55,062 nt of DNA from Firmicutes bacterium ADurb.Bin248 (GCA_002069725.1 MWBW01000012.1:1-55062), one strand, 5' to 3'; counted from the stretch's first letter, positions 16,341-25,113 are shown. The notes: a model not told the origin generated them from the sequence alone. A program made the numbers and translations.

Positions 16341-18152
16341 ATGCGCAAGATCAGAACGACGCTTTCCATGCTGCTCGCCGCGATGCTGCTCCTGACCTGC
16401 TTCCCGGTAAGTTTCGCGCGTGCGGACGGACAGCAGAGCGGCACCATCGTCAACTGCAACGTCTCGGTGAACGTTCGAAGCGGCCCCGGCACCAAGTATG
16501 CGAAGATCGGCTCCGCGCCCAAGGGCGCGGTCTACGCCGTCACGGGAAAATCGGGCTCGTATTACGAGATCGCCTTCGGCGGCCGTACGGGCTACGTCCA
16601 TTCGGATTACGTTTCGCTCGCGGGCGCGGATGCGGGCGCGCGGCAGAACGGCACCATCGTCAACTGCAACGTCTCGGTGAACGTTCGAAACGGCCCCGGC
16701 ACCAAGTACGCGAAGATCGGCTCCGCGCCCAAGGGCGCGGTCTACGCCGTCACGGGAAAATCGGGCTCGTATTACGAGATCGCCTTCGGCGGCCGCACGG
16801 GCTATGTCCATTCGGATTACGTTTCGCTCGCGGGCGCGGACGCGGGCGCGCGGCAGAGCGGCACCATCGTCAACTGCAGCGTCTCGGTGAACGTTCGAAG
16901 CGGCCCCGGCACCAAGTATGCGAAGATCGGCTCCGCGCCCAAGGGCGCGGCCTACGAAGTGACCGGCAAGCTGGGCGCTTATTACGAGATCGTCTTCGGC
17001 GGCAGAACCGGATATGTCCACGAGCAATACCTGTCCGTCGCGGCGGCGCCCCCCGCCCCCGCGCCGAGTCCCGCGCCGTCCCCGGAGCCCGGGGAAACGG
17101 GGGCAAAAATCGTCGCGGGCTACTACGCGTCCTGGGCCGCGTATTCGGGCTATACGCCGGATCAGATCCCCCCGGGCGTCACGCACGTGCTTTACGCGTT
17201 CGCCAACGTCGGCTCGGATCTGAAGATCAAGCTCGGCGACCCGGACATCGATCCCGCCAACTTCGAGAAGCTCAGGCAGCTCAAACAGAGGCGCCCGGAA
17301 CTGAAAACGCTCATATCCGTCGGCGGCTGGACCTGGTCCGGCAAATTCTCCGACGCGGCGCTGACGGACGCGAGCCGCACAGCCTTCGCGAACAGCGCCG
17401 TGGCGTTCGTGAAACAGCACGGCTTCGACGGCGTGGACATCGACTGGGAATTCCCGGCGGGCGGCGGCATGGCGGGCAACGTCGAGCGGCCGCAGGACAG
17501 GGCGAATTTCACGCTGCTTATGGCAAAGCTGCGCGAGAAGCTCGACGCGCAGGGCGCGCTGGATCATAAAGAGTATCTCTTGACGTTCGCGGGCGGCGCG
17601 CAGGCCTTCTACACCAACATCGAGCTGGACAGGCTCGGCGCGTACGTCGATTTCGCAACCATCATGACCTACGATATGCACGGCCCGTCGACGAGCAGCG
17701 TCACCGACCTGAACGCGCCGCTGTATACGCCCTCCGAGAGTTCCCCGCAGTACCAATGGAGCTGCGACGCGGCGGTCAGGCTCTGGACGGGCAGGGGTTT
17801 CCCGAAAAACAAGATACTCATGGGAATCCCGTTCTACGGCATCCGGTTCACCGGCGTAAAAAAAGCGAACGACGGCCTGTACCAGACGTTCTCCTCGGGC
17901 GGCTCCATACCGTACGACAAGATCGCTTCGACGTACCTCGGCGACCCGGCGTACGCCCGCTTTACGCATCCGGACGCGCGCGTGCCGTGGCTGTTCAACG
18001 GCTCGACGTTCATTTCCTACGACGACCCGCGCTCCATCGCCGAAAAAGCCGGATATATCAATAACGCGGGGCTCGGCGGCGCGGCGGTCTGGGAGCTTTC
18101 GCAGAACGCCGACGGCGCGCTTCTGGAGGCGCTGCGCAGCGGCCTGAAATAA
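16341..18152 (+). CDS. Secreted GH18 glycosidase with three SH3 wall-binding domains
   Basis: 603-aa exported protein. A signal peptide (about residues 1-28, ending VSFARA) is followed by three near-identical bacterial SH3 domains, each about 70 aa (residues about 33-100, 103-170, 173-235), with N-V-R-(S/N)-G-P-G-T-K-Y-A-K-I-G in each. A Pro/Ala linker follows, then a GH18 barrel from VAGYYASWAAYSGY. The catalytic DGVDIDWE is at 363-370, so Glu370 is the proton donor; ISVGGWTWSG and MTYDMHGP are further GH18 motifs. It should cleave a beta-1,4-linked GlcNAc polymer such as chitin, or the cell wall itself. A GGAG site precedes the ATG and it has its own promoter. The SH3 coding units are 210-bp direct repeats at DNA level, so recent duplication is likely. 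Confidence 0.93.
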   Translation: MRKIRTTLSMLLAAMLLLTCFPVSFARADGQQSGTIVNCNVSVNVRSGPGTKYAKIGSAPKGAVYAVTGKSGSYYEIAFGGRTGYVHSDYVSLAGADAGARQNGTIVNCNVSVNVRNGPGTKYAKIGSAPKGAVYAVTGKSGSYYEIAFGGRTGYVHSDYVSLAGADAGARQSGTIVNCSVSVNVRSGPGTKYAKIGSAPKGAAYEVTGKLGAYYEIVFGGRTGYVHEQYLSVAAAPPAPAPSPAPSPEPGETGAKIVAGYYASWAAYSGYTPDQIPPGVTHVLYAFANVGSDLKIKLGDPDIDPANFEKLRQLKQRRPELKTLISVGGWTWSGKFSDAALTDASRTAFANSAVAFVKQHGFDGVDIDWEFPAGGGMAGNVERPQDRANFTLLMAKLREKLDAQGALDHKEYLLTFAGGAQAFYTNIELDRLGAYVDFATIMTYDMHGPSTSSVTDLNAPLYTPSESSPQYQWSCDAAVRLWTGRGFPKNKILMGIPFYGIRFTGVKKANDGLYQTFSSGGSIPYDKIASTYLGDPAYARFTHPDARVPWLFNGSTFISYDDPRSIAEKAGYINNAGLGGAAVWELSQNADGALLEALRSGLK

Positions 18153-18449
18153 GAAGAAAGAATAGGGGACGATATGAAGTAGGGGACGATATGGAATCGT
18201 CCCCTACGGGTTTCATTTGGTTGTCGGCTGGCGGGTTCCCCGTCCCCGCCCGAAGAAAGAATAGGGGACGATATGGAATAGGGGACGATATGGAATCGTC
18301 CCCTACGGGTTTCATTTGATTGTCGGCTGGCGGTTTCCCCGTCCCCGCCCGAAGAAAGAATAGGGGACGATATGAAATAGGGGACGATATGGAATCGTCC
18401 CCTACGGGTTTCATTTGGTTGTCGGTTGGCGGGTTCCCCGTCCCCGCCC
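18153..18449. repeat. Three 99-bp tandem repeats with internal palindromes
   Basis: Units start at 18153, 18252 and 18351 and are each 99 bp with only a few differences. Every unit holds AGGGGACGAT-N5-ATCGTCCCCT, a perfect 10-bp inverted repeat, plus an extra AGGGGACGATATG half copy. The array fills the gap between two convergent genes. Since 99 is a multiple of 3, it leaves a long open frame on the minus strand that is not a credible protein. Confidence 0.9.
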
Positions 18450-18464
18450 GCGGCGGCGTTCTCG

Positions 18465-18492
18465 ATTGTCAATTGTCAATTGTCAATTGTCA
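18465..18492 (-). repeat. TGACAAT heptamer array after the APC permease stop
   Basis: Four perfect TGACAAT units on the minus strand, starting one or two nt after the TAA stop. They are followed by the GCCGCC/GGCGG core seen at 5262 and 14779. Confidence 0.9.
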
Positions 18493-18493
18493 A

Positions 18494-19876
18494 TTACTTC
18501 GTCTCCCCCTTGGGCTTTGAGAAGAATATGCCGAGCGCCATGATGACCGCGAACACGATCAGATAGTAGAAGATCGGCATCTCGAGGAGCTTATCGCTCT
18601 TGTTCAGGCCGTGCGCCCAGACCGCGGCGATCACCATGAACACGGAGCCCGCAAGCGCGAGCGCGGGGATCACGAAGCGCTTGAGCGCGGGGAACTCCTT
18701 CTCCCGGATCATGAACATGATGAGCATGGGGATGTAGGACGCGTAGATGGTCACGATCGGCAGCTCGCTCGTATCGAACGCGAACGGGCCGAACCAGGAC
18801 GCGGTGAGGTTCGCGCCATAGAAGTAGAGAAGCCAGAACGCCGCGAGCAATACGCCTATGACGGACGAATTCGTGGGCATGTTGGTCTGCGCGTCCACCT
18901 GGCGGAAGACGTCCGGCCGGGGGCCGACGTTGCGCGCGGCGAGCGCGTAGAAGCCGCGCGTGCAGCCCATCATCAATCCGTTGAGCGTGCCCAGGCACGA
19001 CACGATGATGAACACGAACAGTATCGTGCCGCCGATGCTCGAGAAAATCGTAGAGAAAGCGGTCTTCGCGCCGTTCTGCCCGCTCTCCATCATGACGGCC
19101 TTGTCGACCGCGCCCGCGATGCCGATGTAATAGAGCACATAGATCGCCATCACGATGGCGGCGCCGATGAGCAGCGCCTTGGGCAGGTTCTTCTTGGCCT
19201 CGCGCAGTTCCGCGTTGATGGAGGTGGCGATGATCCAGCCCTCGTAGGCGAACGCGGTGGCGACGATGGCGCCGAACAGCGGGCTGCCGTCGACCGCCGT
19301 GACGGCCGCGGAGGTCAGGTTTTCCACGGTCATGCCGTTGACAAGGCCGACGACGGTGCCCACGATCGCCATGAGTACGAGCGGGATCAGCTTGACGGCG
19401 GTGGTCGTCACCTGGAATTTGCCGCCGAGCTTGGGCGAGAGGGCGTTGAGCGCGTAGTTCGCCACGAGGAAGAAGAACGCGATGGAAAGACACTCGGGCC
19501 CGACGATGTCGAAGCCGACGAGCACGCACAGATACCGCGCGCTGACCCACGCGAGCACGCCGGTCAGCGTCGGCGTGTAGATGGTGGCCATGAACCAGCC
19601 CACGTAGTAGCCGTACTTCTTGCCCACGGTCACGTCCGCGTAATCCACGATGCCGTTGACATACTCGTACTTGGTCGCCATGATGGCGAAGGCGAGCGAG
19701 CATGCGATCATGATCAGGCCGCCGATGATCCACGCGAGTATGCCCAGGCTCATGTCGCCGCCGGTCTCCTTGAGGATGGCTTCGGCCTTGAAGAACACGC
19801 CCGAGCCGATGACGATCCCCACGACCATCGCGATGGCCGTCGGCAGACCGTACTTCTTTTTGAGTTCGTTGCCCAT
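18494..19876 (-). CDS. APC-superfamily amino acid permease
   Basis: 460-aa membrane protein with about 12 hydrophobic helices. The N terminus has the APC substrate-backbone motif IVIGSGVFFKAEAIL in helix 1, and the helix 6 region (FAYEGWIIATSINAELREAKKNLPKAL) fits the LAT-like branch. Substrate cannot be read from the sequence; a neutral amino acid or an antiport partner is likely. AGGAGGATT precedes the ATG at 19876. It is a single-gene transcript with a clear promoter, and its 3' end meets the tandem repeat array. Confidence 0.9.
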   Translation of the reverse strand: MGNELKKKYGLPTAIAMVVGIVIGSGVFFKAEAILKETGGDMSLGILAWIIGGLIMIACSLAFAIMATKYEYVNGIVDYADVTVGKKYGYYVGWFMATIYTPTLTGVLAWVSARYLCVLVGFDIVGPECLSIAFFFLVANYALNALSPKLGGKFQVTTTAVKLIPLVLMAIVGTVVGLVNGMTVENLTSAAVTAVDGSPLFGAIVATAFAYEGWIIATSINAELREAKKNLPKALLIGAAIVMAIYVLYYIGIAGAVDKAVMMESGQNGAKTAFSTIFSSIGGTILFVFIIVSCLGTLNGLMMGCTRGFYALAARNVGPRPDVFRQVDAQTNMPTNSSVIGVLLAAFWLLYFYGANLTASWFGPFAFDTSELPIVTIYASYIPMLIMFMIREKEFPALKRFVIPALALAGSVFMVIAAVWAHGLNKSDKLLEMPIFYYLIVFAVIMALGIFFSKPKGETK

Positions 19877-19952
19877 GATGTGAATCCTCCTGTAAAATGT
19901 GATAAACCCGGCTCGGCGTCCCGAAGCGGGCTTCCCAAATTAGAACTTATAT

Positions 19953-19981
19953 ATAATATACCGCCGCGCGAATCCTGTCAA
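19953..19981 (-). promoter_or_regulatory. Promoter of the APC permease
   Basis: Minus strand TTGACA, 17 nt, TATTAT; expected leader about 70 nt. Confidence 0.75.
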
Positions 19982-20097
19982 CATGAAACGGCGCATATAC
20001 ATGCATATATTGTGCATTGACCTTCGCGCCGGCGCGCCGCTTGCGAAACGCCCGCCGTTGTGCTTAAATAAATGGGGAACGTCTTATGGGAGCAGCT

Positions 20098-22032
20098 ATG
20101 TTTGAGGAGATCCTGCACGATTCGCATAGGGGCGCGCACCGCTCGCCCTTGGGCGCCTCCGCCGCGGGCGGGGAGGTTACGCTCTTTTTACGGTTCGACG
20201 AATATCTGAACGTCAACGCGCGGCTCAGGCTTTGGATCGACGGCGCGGAGCGCTTTGTCGAGGGCCGCCGCGCGGACGGCGGTCTTGCCTTTTCGTTCGC
20301 TCCGGCCAATACGGGGCTTGTGTGGTATTGCTTTATCATAGACGCTCCGGGAGGCGCGAAATGGTACGGCGCGCGCACGCCCGGCCTCGGCGGAGCCGGC
20401 GCGCTGTATGATTATCCGCCGCCGTCCTGGCAGATCACGGTGTATGACGCCGCCTTCGAGACGCCGCGGCGTTTTCGCGGCGGGCTTGCCTACCAGATTT
20501 TTCCGGACCGCTTCGCCCGCTCGGGCCGGGACGACGTTTCGCGCTACGGCTACCACCTCTCCCGGGGAAGGCCGCTGCTCGCGCACAAAAGCTGGGACGA
20601 ACCCGTGCTCCACGAACCCCTGCCCGGCAATCAGGATTACGATCCGTGCGACTTCTACGGAGGCGACCTCGCCGGGATCGAGGGGAAGCTGCCCTACCTC
20701 AAGGGGCTGGGCGTCACCTGCATCTACCTGAACCCCGTGTTCGAGGCCGCGTCCAACCACCGCTACAACACGGCGGATTACATGCGGGTCGATCCCATGC
20801 TCGGCGGAGACGAGGCGCTCGCCTCGCTCGCGAAAGCCGCCAAAGCGCAGGGCATCGAATTGATGCTCGACGGCGTGTTCTCCCACACGGGGGACGACAG
20901 CGTCTATTTCGACCGGCGCGGCGTCTACGCGGGCGACGGCGCGTACCGCAGCAAGGATTCCCCTTACGCGGGCTGGTACGAGTTCTATTCCTGGCCGGAA
21001 AGCTACCGCTGCTGGTGGGGCTTCAAGTCGCTCCCCGAGGTCAACGAGGACGAGCCGGGCTACCGCGATTTCGTCGGCCGCGTGCTTGCGCGTTACGCCG
21101 CGATGGGCATAGGCTCGTGGCGGCTCGACGTCGCGGACGAACTGCCCGACGGCTTCATCGAATTTCTAAGGGATTGCGTCAAACGAAACGACCCTGAAGG
21201 TACGCTCATAGGCGAAGTCTGGGAGGACGCCTCCACCAAGGAGGATTACGGCGCGCGCCGCGCTTTCGTCGACGGGCGCGAGCTCGACGGCGTCATGAAC
21301 TACCCGTTTCGCGCGGCGCTCATCGATTTTCTGCTGTACCGCATGGACGCGCGCGGGCTGTGCCTGCGCCTCGAAACGCTGCGCGAGAACTACCCGAAGC
21401 CCTTTTACGAGGCATGCCTCAACGTGCTTGGCACGCACGACACGCCGCGCCTGTTTACGGTGCTCTCCGGCGCGCCGGGCAGGGACGCGCTCACGCGGCG
21501 GGAGCAGGCGCGCTACCAAATACCGCCGGACGCCGCCGCGCGCGGCAGGGCAAGGCTCTGCCTGGCCGTCATGGTGCAATTGGCCCATCCCGGCGTGCCC
21601 TGCGTCTATTACGGGGACGAGGCCGGGCTTTGCGGTATGGCGGACCCGTTCAACCGCGCGACCTATCCCTGGGGGCGCGAGGACGGGCACATACTCTCGC
21701 GCTATCGCCTGCTGCTCGAGGCGCGCGCGGAATGCGCCGCCATGCGCGAAGGGCTGTGCGGCTTCGCCGCGCCGGACGGGGATGTGTTCGCGCTGCTCCG
21801 CTCGGACGGGGACTCCTGCGCGATGGCGCTCGTCAACCGCTCGGAAAGCGCCAGGCAGGTCAGCATAAGCGCCTCCGATTTTACAAAAGGGCCGGACGCG
21901 GGGAAGCTCTTCCTCGCCGAATCGCTTCGCGATGTTCTCACGGGAGCCGCCGTGGATGCGAAAGGCGGCTTTGTCAACCTCGTGCTGCCGCCGCTCTCGG
22001 GCGCTCTGCTGACGCGCCGCGCAGACGAATGA
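20098..22032 (+). CDS. GH13 alpha-amylase-family glycosidase (neopullulanase/cyclomaltodextrinase-like)
   Basis: 644-aa cytoplasmic-looking enzyme without a signal peptide. An N-terminal beta domain (about 1-120) precedes the GH13 barrel, which opens with YQIFPDRFARSG. Conserved regions are LDGVFSHTGDD, SWRLDVADELP (nucleophile Asp344), LIGEVWED (acid/base Glu373) and VLGTHDTPRL (Asp448), followed by a C-terminal beta domain. This arrangement fits enzymes that cleave short maltodextrins, pullulan or cyclodextrins. The start at 20098 has GGGAG just upstream; an in-frame ATG at 20086 is an alternative. A strong hairpin terminator follows. Confidence 0.9.
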   Translation: MFEEILHDSHRGAHRSPLGASAAGGEVTLFLRFDEYLNVNARLRLWIDGAERFVEGRRADGGLAFSFAPANTGLVWYCFIIDAPGGAKWYGARTPGLGGAGALYDYPPPSWQITVYDAAFETPRRFRGGLAYQIFPDRFARSGRDDVSRYGYHLSRGRPLLAHKSWDEPVLHEPLPGNQDYDPCDFYGGDLAGIEGKLPYLKGLGVTCIYLNPVFEAASNHRYNTADYMRVDPMLGGDEALASLAKAAKAQGIELMLDGVFSHTGDDSVYFDRRGVYAGDGAYRSKDSPYAGWYEFYSWPESYRCWWGFKSLPEVNEDEPGYRDFVGRVLARYAAMGIGSWRLDVADELPDGFIEFLRDCVKRNDPEGTLIGEVWEDASTKEDYGARRAFVDGRELDGVMNYPFRAALIDFLLYRMDARGLCLRLETLRENYPKPFYEACLNVLGTHDTPRLFTVLSGAPGRDALTRREQARYQIPPDAAARGRARLCLAVMVQLAHPGVPCVYYGDEAGLCGMADPFNRATYPWGREDGHILSRYRLLLEARAECAAMREGLCGFAAPDGDVFALLRSDGDSCAMALVNRSESARQVSISASDFTKGPDAGKLFLAESLRDVLTGAAVDAKGGFVNLVLPPLSGALLTRRADE

Positions 22033-22049
22033 CAACGGAGCGCAAATAC

Positions 22050-22072
22050 AAAAAGTGGCAGAGCCACTTTTT
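22050..22072 (+). terminator. Intrinsic terminator of the GH13 gene
   Basis: Perfect AAAAAGTGGC/GCCACTTTTT stem with a 3-nt loop; the T run is the 3' arm. The symmetry could allow use from both strands. Confidence 0.85.
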
Positions 22073-22088
22073 CGGCGCGCCGGGATAT

Positions 22089-22096
22089 GCTATAAT
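22089..22096 (+). promoter_or_regulatory. Extended -10 promoter of the DUF1858-queT pair
   Basis: TGC-TATAAT located 52 nt before the start at 22148. The -35 region is not recognisable. Confidence 0.55.
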
Positions 22097-22147
22097 CAGC
22101 GCGTGAAAGCGCAAAGAATTCCTCAAGGATAAACAAAGGAGAAACAT

Positions 22148-22351
22148 ATGACAGTCGACAAGAACATGACCATCGAACAGATCCTGCACACCGACCGCAA
22201 CCTCGCGGACATACTGCTCGCCAGCGGCATGCACTGCCTCGGCTGCGTCATGGCCAGCGGCGAAAACCTCGAGCAGGCCTGCGCCGTGCACGGCATCGAC
22301 GCGGACGCGCTCGCGGCCAAGCTCAACGAGTATCTCGCGGCGAAAGCGTAA
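22148..22351 (+). CDS. DUF1858 (hybrid-cluster-associated redox disulfide domain) protein
   Basis: 67-aa protein matching the small DUF1858 family: MTIEQILHTDRNLADILLASGMHCLGCVMASGENLEQAC, with the G-M-H-C-x2-C cysteine pair at about residues 29-32. Family members are thought to bind metal or cycle a disulfide; the function here is not established. AAAGGAGAAA precedes the ATG. The queT gene follows after 3 nt. Confidence 0.88.
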   Translation: MTVDKNMTIEQILHTDRNLADILLASGMHCLGCVMASGENLEQACAVHGIDADALAAKLNEYLAAKA

Positions 22352-22354
22352 GCC

Positions 22355-22831
22355 GTGAGCGCGCGGGCCATCGCGCGGGGCGCATTGATCGGGGCGCTGT
22401 ACGCGCTGCTCACGCTTTTGACCATACCGCTGGGCGGGGGCGTGCAGCTGCGTTTTTCCGAGGCGCTCTGCGTGCTGCCCTACTTCTGCCCGGAGGCGGT
22501 GCCCGGCCTGTTCGTGGGCTGCGCCGTCGCGAACCTCGTGACGGGCGCCGTGGTGCTCGACGTGATATTCGGGTCGCTGGCGACGCTCGCCGCCGCGTAC
22601 CTGACGTATGAGCTCAAGCGGCGCGGCGCCTCGAAATGGCTCGCGCCGCTGCCCGCCGTGCTCGTCAACGCGGTGGTCGTGGGGCTGCTGCTGCGCTATG
22701 CGTACGGCGTGGAGCTTCCGCTGTGGATGTGCATGGCGGGCGTGTTCGCGGGGCAGGCGCTTTCGTGCTACGGCATAGGGATGCCGCTCTGGTACGCTCT
22801 GGATAGATTCGGCTGCAAGTTATTTGAATAG
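22355..22831 (+). CDS. queT: QueT-family transporter
   Basis: 158-aa membrane protein with about five helices and the QueT family features (RGALIGALYALLTLL, QLRFSEALCVLPYF, VGCAVANLVTG). QueT is the ECF-type substrate-binding component assigned to queuosine precursors in Firmicutes. GTG start 3 nt past the previous stop. Its 3' end overlaps the end of the convergent signal-peptidase-like gene by 12 nt. No preQ1 riboswitch is seen upstream. Confidence 0.85.
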   Translation: MSARAIARGALIGALYALLTLLTIPLGGGVQLRFSEALCVLPYFCPEAVPGLFVGCAVANLVTGAVVLDVIFGSLATLAAAYLTYELKRRGASKWLAPLPAVLVNAVVVGLLLRYAYGVELPLWMCMAGVFAGQALSCYGIGMPLWYALDRFGCKLFE

Positions 22832-23368
22832 GGATATGCGCCCGAAGGGATACACGCGAAGGAACGCTCTGCCCGCGACGTCGTTGCCGGAAACGAAGAG
22901 TCCGGCGGGATTTTCCACATTCGCCCGGGCGCGCGCGTCGGGCAGCACGAAATAGCAGCCCTCGGGCACAACCGTCGCCGCCAGGTCGCCGCAGTTCCCC
23001 GCGGCGTAAGCGCTCTCGTCGAGCAGATGTCCGTCTATGTAGACCCGGCCGCCTGCGATCTCAACGGTTTCCCCCGGCAGGCCCACCGCGCGCCCGACGC
23101 AGGTCGGGCCGTTTTTTTCGATTGAAAAGAGGAGCACATCTCCGCGCGCGGGCGCGCAAACAAAGCGCGCGGGCCTGAAGTAGAGCACGATGTCGTGTGC
23201 TTGGATATAGGGCGCCATGCCCGCGTCCTCGGCGCGCACGGCGATAAACAGCGCCGTGAACACGAACGCCACCGCGAGCGCGGAGGAAAAAACGGCCCAC
23301 AGCCAGCCGTACGCCCGCAGCCGCGCGTATTCTTCCCGGTTGCGCCGCGCGCGGGGCTGGAGCTCCAT
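22820..23368 (-). CDS. Catalytically inactive signal peptidase I paralogue
   Basis: 182-aa S26-like protein with one N-terminal membrane span (about residues 22-45). The fold is recognisable by RGDVLLFSIEKNGPTCVGRAVGLPGETVEIAGGRVYIDG, aligned to the neighbouring enzyme. Both catalytic positions are changed: the Ser before Met is Gly50 (DAGMAP instead of GSSM), and the general-base Lys is Gly92 (CVGR instead of CVKR). The GDNR box is also lost (LPDARARAN). It begins directly after the stop of the active lepB. A regulatory or chaperone-like role is possible, but nothing in the sequence shows which. Confidence 0.8.
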   Translation of the reverse strand: MELQPRARRNREEYARLRAYGWLWAVFSSALAVAFVFTALFIAVRAEDAGMAPYIQAHDIVLYFRPARFVCAPARGDVLLFSIEKNGPTCVGRAVGLPGETVEIAGGRVYIDGHLLDESAYAAGNCGDLAATVVPEGCYFVLPDARARANVENPAGLFVSGNDVAGRAFLRVYPFGRISLFK

Positions 23369-23983
23369 TTACACCTTCCGCCTTTCGGAGAGCGGCCATA
23401 TGACCGCGCGGCAGATGCCGACGATGCGGTAATCCGGGATGAAGCCCACGGATTCCATGCGGCTGTCCTTCGAGTCGTTCCGGTTGTCGCCCATGACGAA
23501 AACGCAGTCCTCGGGCACGGTCACCTCGCCCATGTCGTCGAGCGTCCCGCTCCAGGAGATCGACCCGCCTTCCGTGTTGACGTAGGCCGACTCGTCGACC
23601 GCTTCGCCGTTGACGTAGACCTGCCCGTCCCTGATGGAGATCGTGTCCCCCTCGATAGCGATGACGCGCTTGACGCAGGAGATCGTATAGCCCGGGTAGA
23701 AGCAGGTGATGATCTCGCCGCGCTCGGGCTCACGGAACCAGTATGTCACCTTTTCGGTGAACATGTATTCGTTGTTGTGCAGCGTGTCGACCATCGAGCT
23801 GCCGTCCACGCGCACCGGCTCGAACAGGAAGAGCCGTATGGCGAGCGCCGCGATCACGACCCCCGCGAGGTAGAGATAGAATTGCATGTCCGCGTCGCGC
23901 TTGTAGGCGGGATCCTTCTCGTGGTAATCCTCCGCCGCCCGCACGAGCTGCTTGAGCTTCTTTTTCGAAAGCCTGTTGCGCAT
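23369..23983 (-). CDS. lepB: Signal peptidase I
   Basis: 204-aa type I signal peptidase that cleaves secretory signal peptides at the outer membrane face. One N-terminal span (about residues 34-55) is followed by box B GSSMVDTL (nucleophile Ser63), box D CVKRVIAIEGD (general base Lys105) and box E GDNRNDSKDSR. Length is normal for a Gram-positive enzyme. It is downstream of DUF951 and mscS and upstream of its inactive paralogue, all on one strand with tiny gaps. Confidence 0.93.
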   Translation of the reverse strand: MRNRLSKKKLKQLVRAAEDYHEKDPAYKRDADMQFYLYLAGVVIAALAIRLFLFEPVRVDGSSMVDTLHNNEYMFTEKVTYWFREPERGEIITCFYPGYTISCVKRVIAIEGDTISIRDGQVYVNGEAVDESAYVNTEGGSISWSGTLDDMGEVTVPEDCVFVMGDNRNDSKDSRMESVGFIPDYRIVGICRAVIWPLSERRKV

Positions 23984-23987
23984 TTGT

Positions 23988-24206
23988 TCAGCCGTTCCCT
24001 TCGGATGAATTCCGTTCGTTCGACGGACCGAGGTTCTTTTTCGCGCGCTTGAGAAAATCGACCCGGTCGAGCATGACGACCCTGCCGCAGCCGGCGCAGC
24101 GCAGCTTCACGTCCGCGCCCGTGCGCGTGACGGCCCACTCGTTGGCGCCGCAGGCGTGCGGCTTCTTCATCACGACGCGGTCCCCGAGCGCAAAGGTTTC
24201 GATCAT
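23988..24206 (-). CDS. DUF951 family small protein
   Basis: 72-aa protein with FALGDRVVMKKPHACGANEWAV, a CAGCGR cysteine pair and MLDRVDFLKRAKK. DUF951 proteins are common in Firmicutes and usually lie next to mscS; they may bind zinc or nucleic acid. The ATG overlaps the mscS stop (ATGA), which fixes the start. Confidence 0.9.
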   Translation of the reverse strand: MIETFALGDRVVMKKPHACGANEWAVTRTGADVKLRCAGCGRVVMLDRVDFLKRAKKNLGPSNERNSSEGNG

Positions 24207-25072
24207 ACGTCCTCCCCCTGCCTGTTGGCGACAAACACGCGCTCGTAGGGCGCGGGCACGCCCTCCTTTTCGAAGCGCGCCGCGACGCGCGCGGTAAGCT
24301 CGCGCTGTACGCTCCAGTGTTCGAGCGGCTTGACGGGTATAACCACGCGCAGCACCATCACGCCGTTCTCCGCGCGGATGGCGCCGGGCGCTTCCGGCTC
24401 GCCCGCGGCCCGCCCGCCGATCTCCCGACAATACGCCTTCGCCTCCTCGAGCATGAACGCGAGCGCCTTCTTCGCGTCCGCGCGGATGCTCACGGGCATG
24501 TCCACGACGGCGAGGGCGTTGGTTCGCGAGTAGTTCGTGAGCGTGGCGATGCTGCCGTTGGGCACGACGCTCACCTCGCCGGTGTAGCTTCGTATCGCGG
24601 TCGTGCGCAAATTGATGGCCACGACCGTGCCCGTGATGCCCGCCGCGGTGATGGTATCCCCCACGGCGAACTGGTCTTCGAAGAGCAGGAAGAAGCCCGA
24701 CACGATGTCCTTGACGAGGCTCTGCGCGCCTATGCCGATGACGACGCCGCCGATGCCCGCCGCCGTGAGCAGCGAGGTCATCGAGGCCGTGAGGCCGAGC
24801 TGGCCTACGGCCGCGGCCGCGGCGAGAAAATAGACGGCGTACTTGGCGGCGCTCACCACGAGCGTCGCCGCCGTGTCGAAGCGCCTCGCGCGCGCGGGGT
24901 CCGCGGCGGGCCTGCGCGCGGCGAGCGCGCGCTTGACGACGAAGCGGATCGCGCGCACGACAAACCACGCGACGAGGAAAATCAGCGCAACGTCGATAAT
25001 CGCCGACACGAAGCCGAGGCCCCTGTCCGCGAGAAGCTCGTCAATCTGCCTGATGAACGCCGCCGTCGCCAT
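24203..25072 (-). CDS. Small-conductance mechanosensitive channel (MscS family)
   Basis: 289-aa channel. Three N-terminal helices are followed by the pore-lining TM3 with glycine/alanine packing (LTASMTSLLTAAGIGGVVIGIGAQSL) and the beta domain (DTITAAGITGTVVAINLRTTAIRSY, VPNGSIATLTNYS). It relieves hypo-osmotic stress. The ATG at 25072 is preferred over an in-frame TTG at 25078. No ribosome site is visible; a TATAAT ends 11 nt before the ATG, so the mRNA leader is about 5 nt or less. Confidence 0.92.
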   Translation of the reverse strand: MATAAFIRQIDELLADRGLGFVSAIIDVALIFLVAWFVVRAIRFVVKRALAARRPAADPARARRFDTAATLVVSAAKYAVYFLAAAAAVGQLGLTASMTSLLTAAGIGGVVIGIGAQSLVKDIVSGFFLLFEDQFAVGDTITAAGITGTVVAINLRTTAIRSYTGEVSVVPNGSIATLTNYSRTNALAVVDMPVSIRADAKKALAFMLEEAKAYCREIGGRAAGEPEAPGAIRAENGVMVLRVVIPVKPLEHWSVQRELTARVAARFEKEGVPAPYERVFVANRQGEDV

Positions 25073-25083
25073 ACTCAAATTCT

Positions 25084-25113
25084 ATTATACCACGTCGGGC
25101 GCCTTTCGCTCAA
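25084..25113 (-). promoter_or_regulatory. Promoter of mscS-DUF951-lepB
   Basis: Minus strand TTGAGC, 18 nt, TATAAT with an upstream TGG. The expected start lies only a few nt before the mscS ATG. The -35 overlaps the end of the LCP gene. Confidence 0.65.

Noticed and set aside
18153..18449. CRISPR-like array
   Set aside because: The units are contiguous 99-bp repeats without variable spacers, and there are no cas genes.
18017..18472. Minus-strand frame with repeated MKPVGDDSISSP peptides
   Set aside because: It arises because the tandem repeat period is 99 bp; content is palindromic noncoding repeat.
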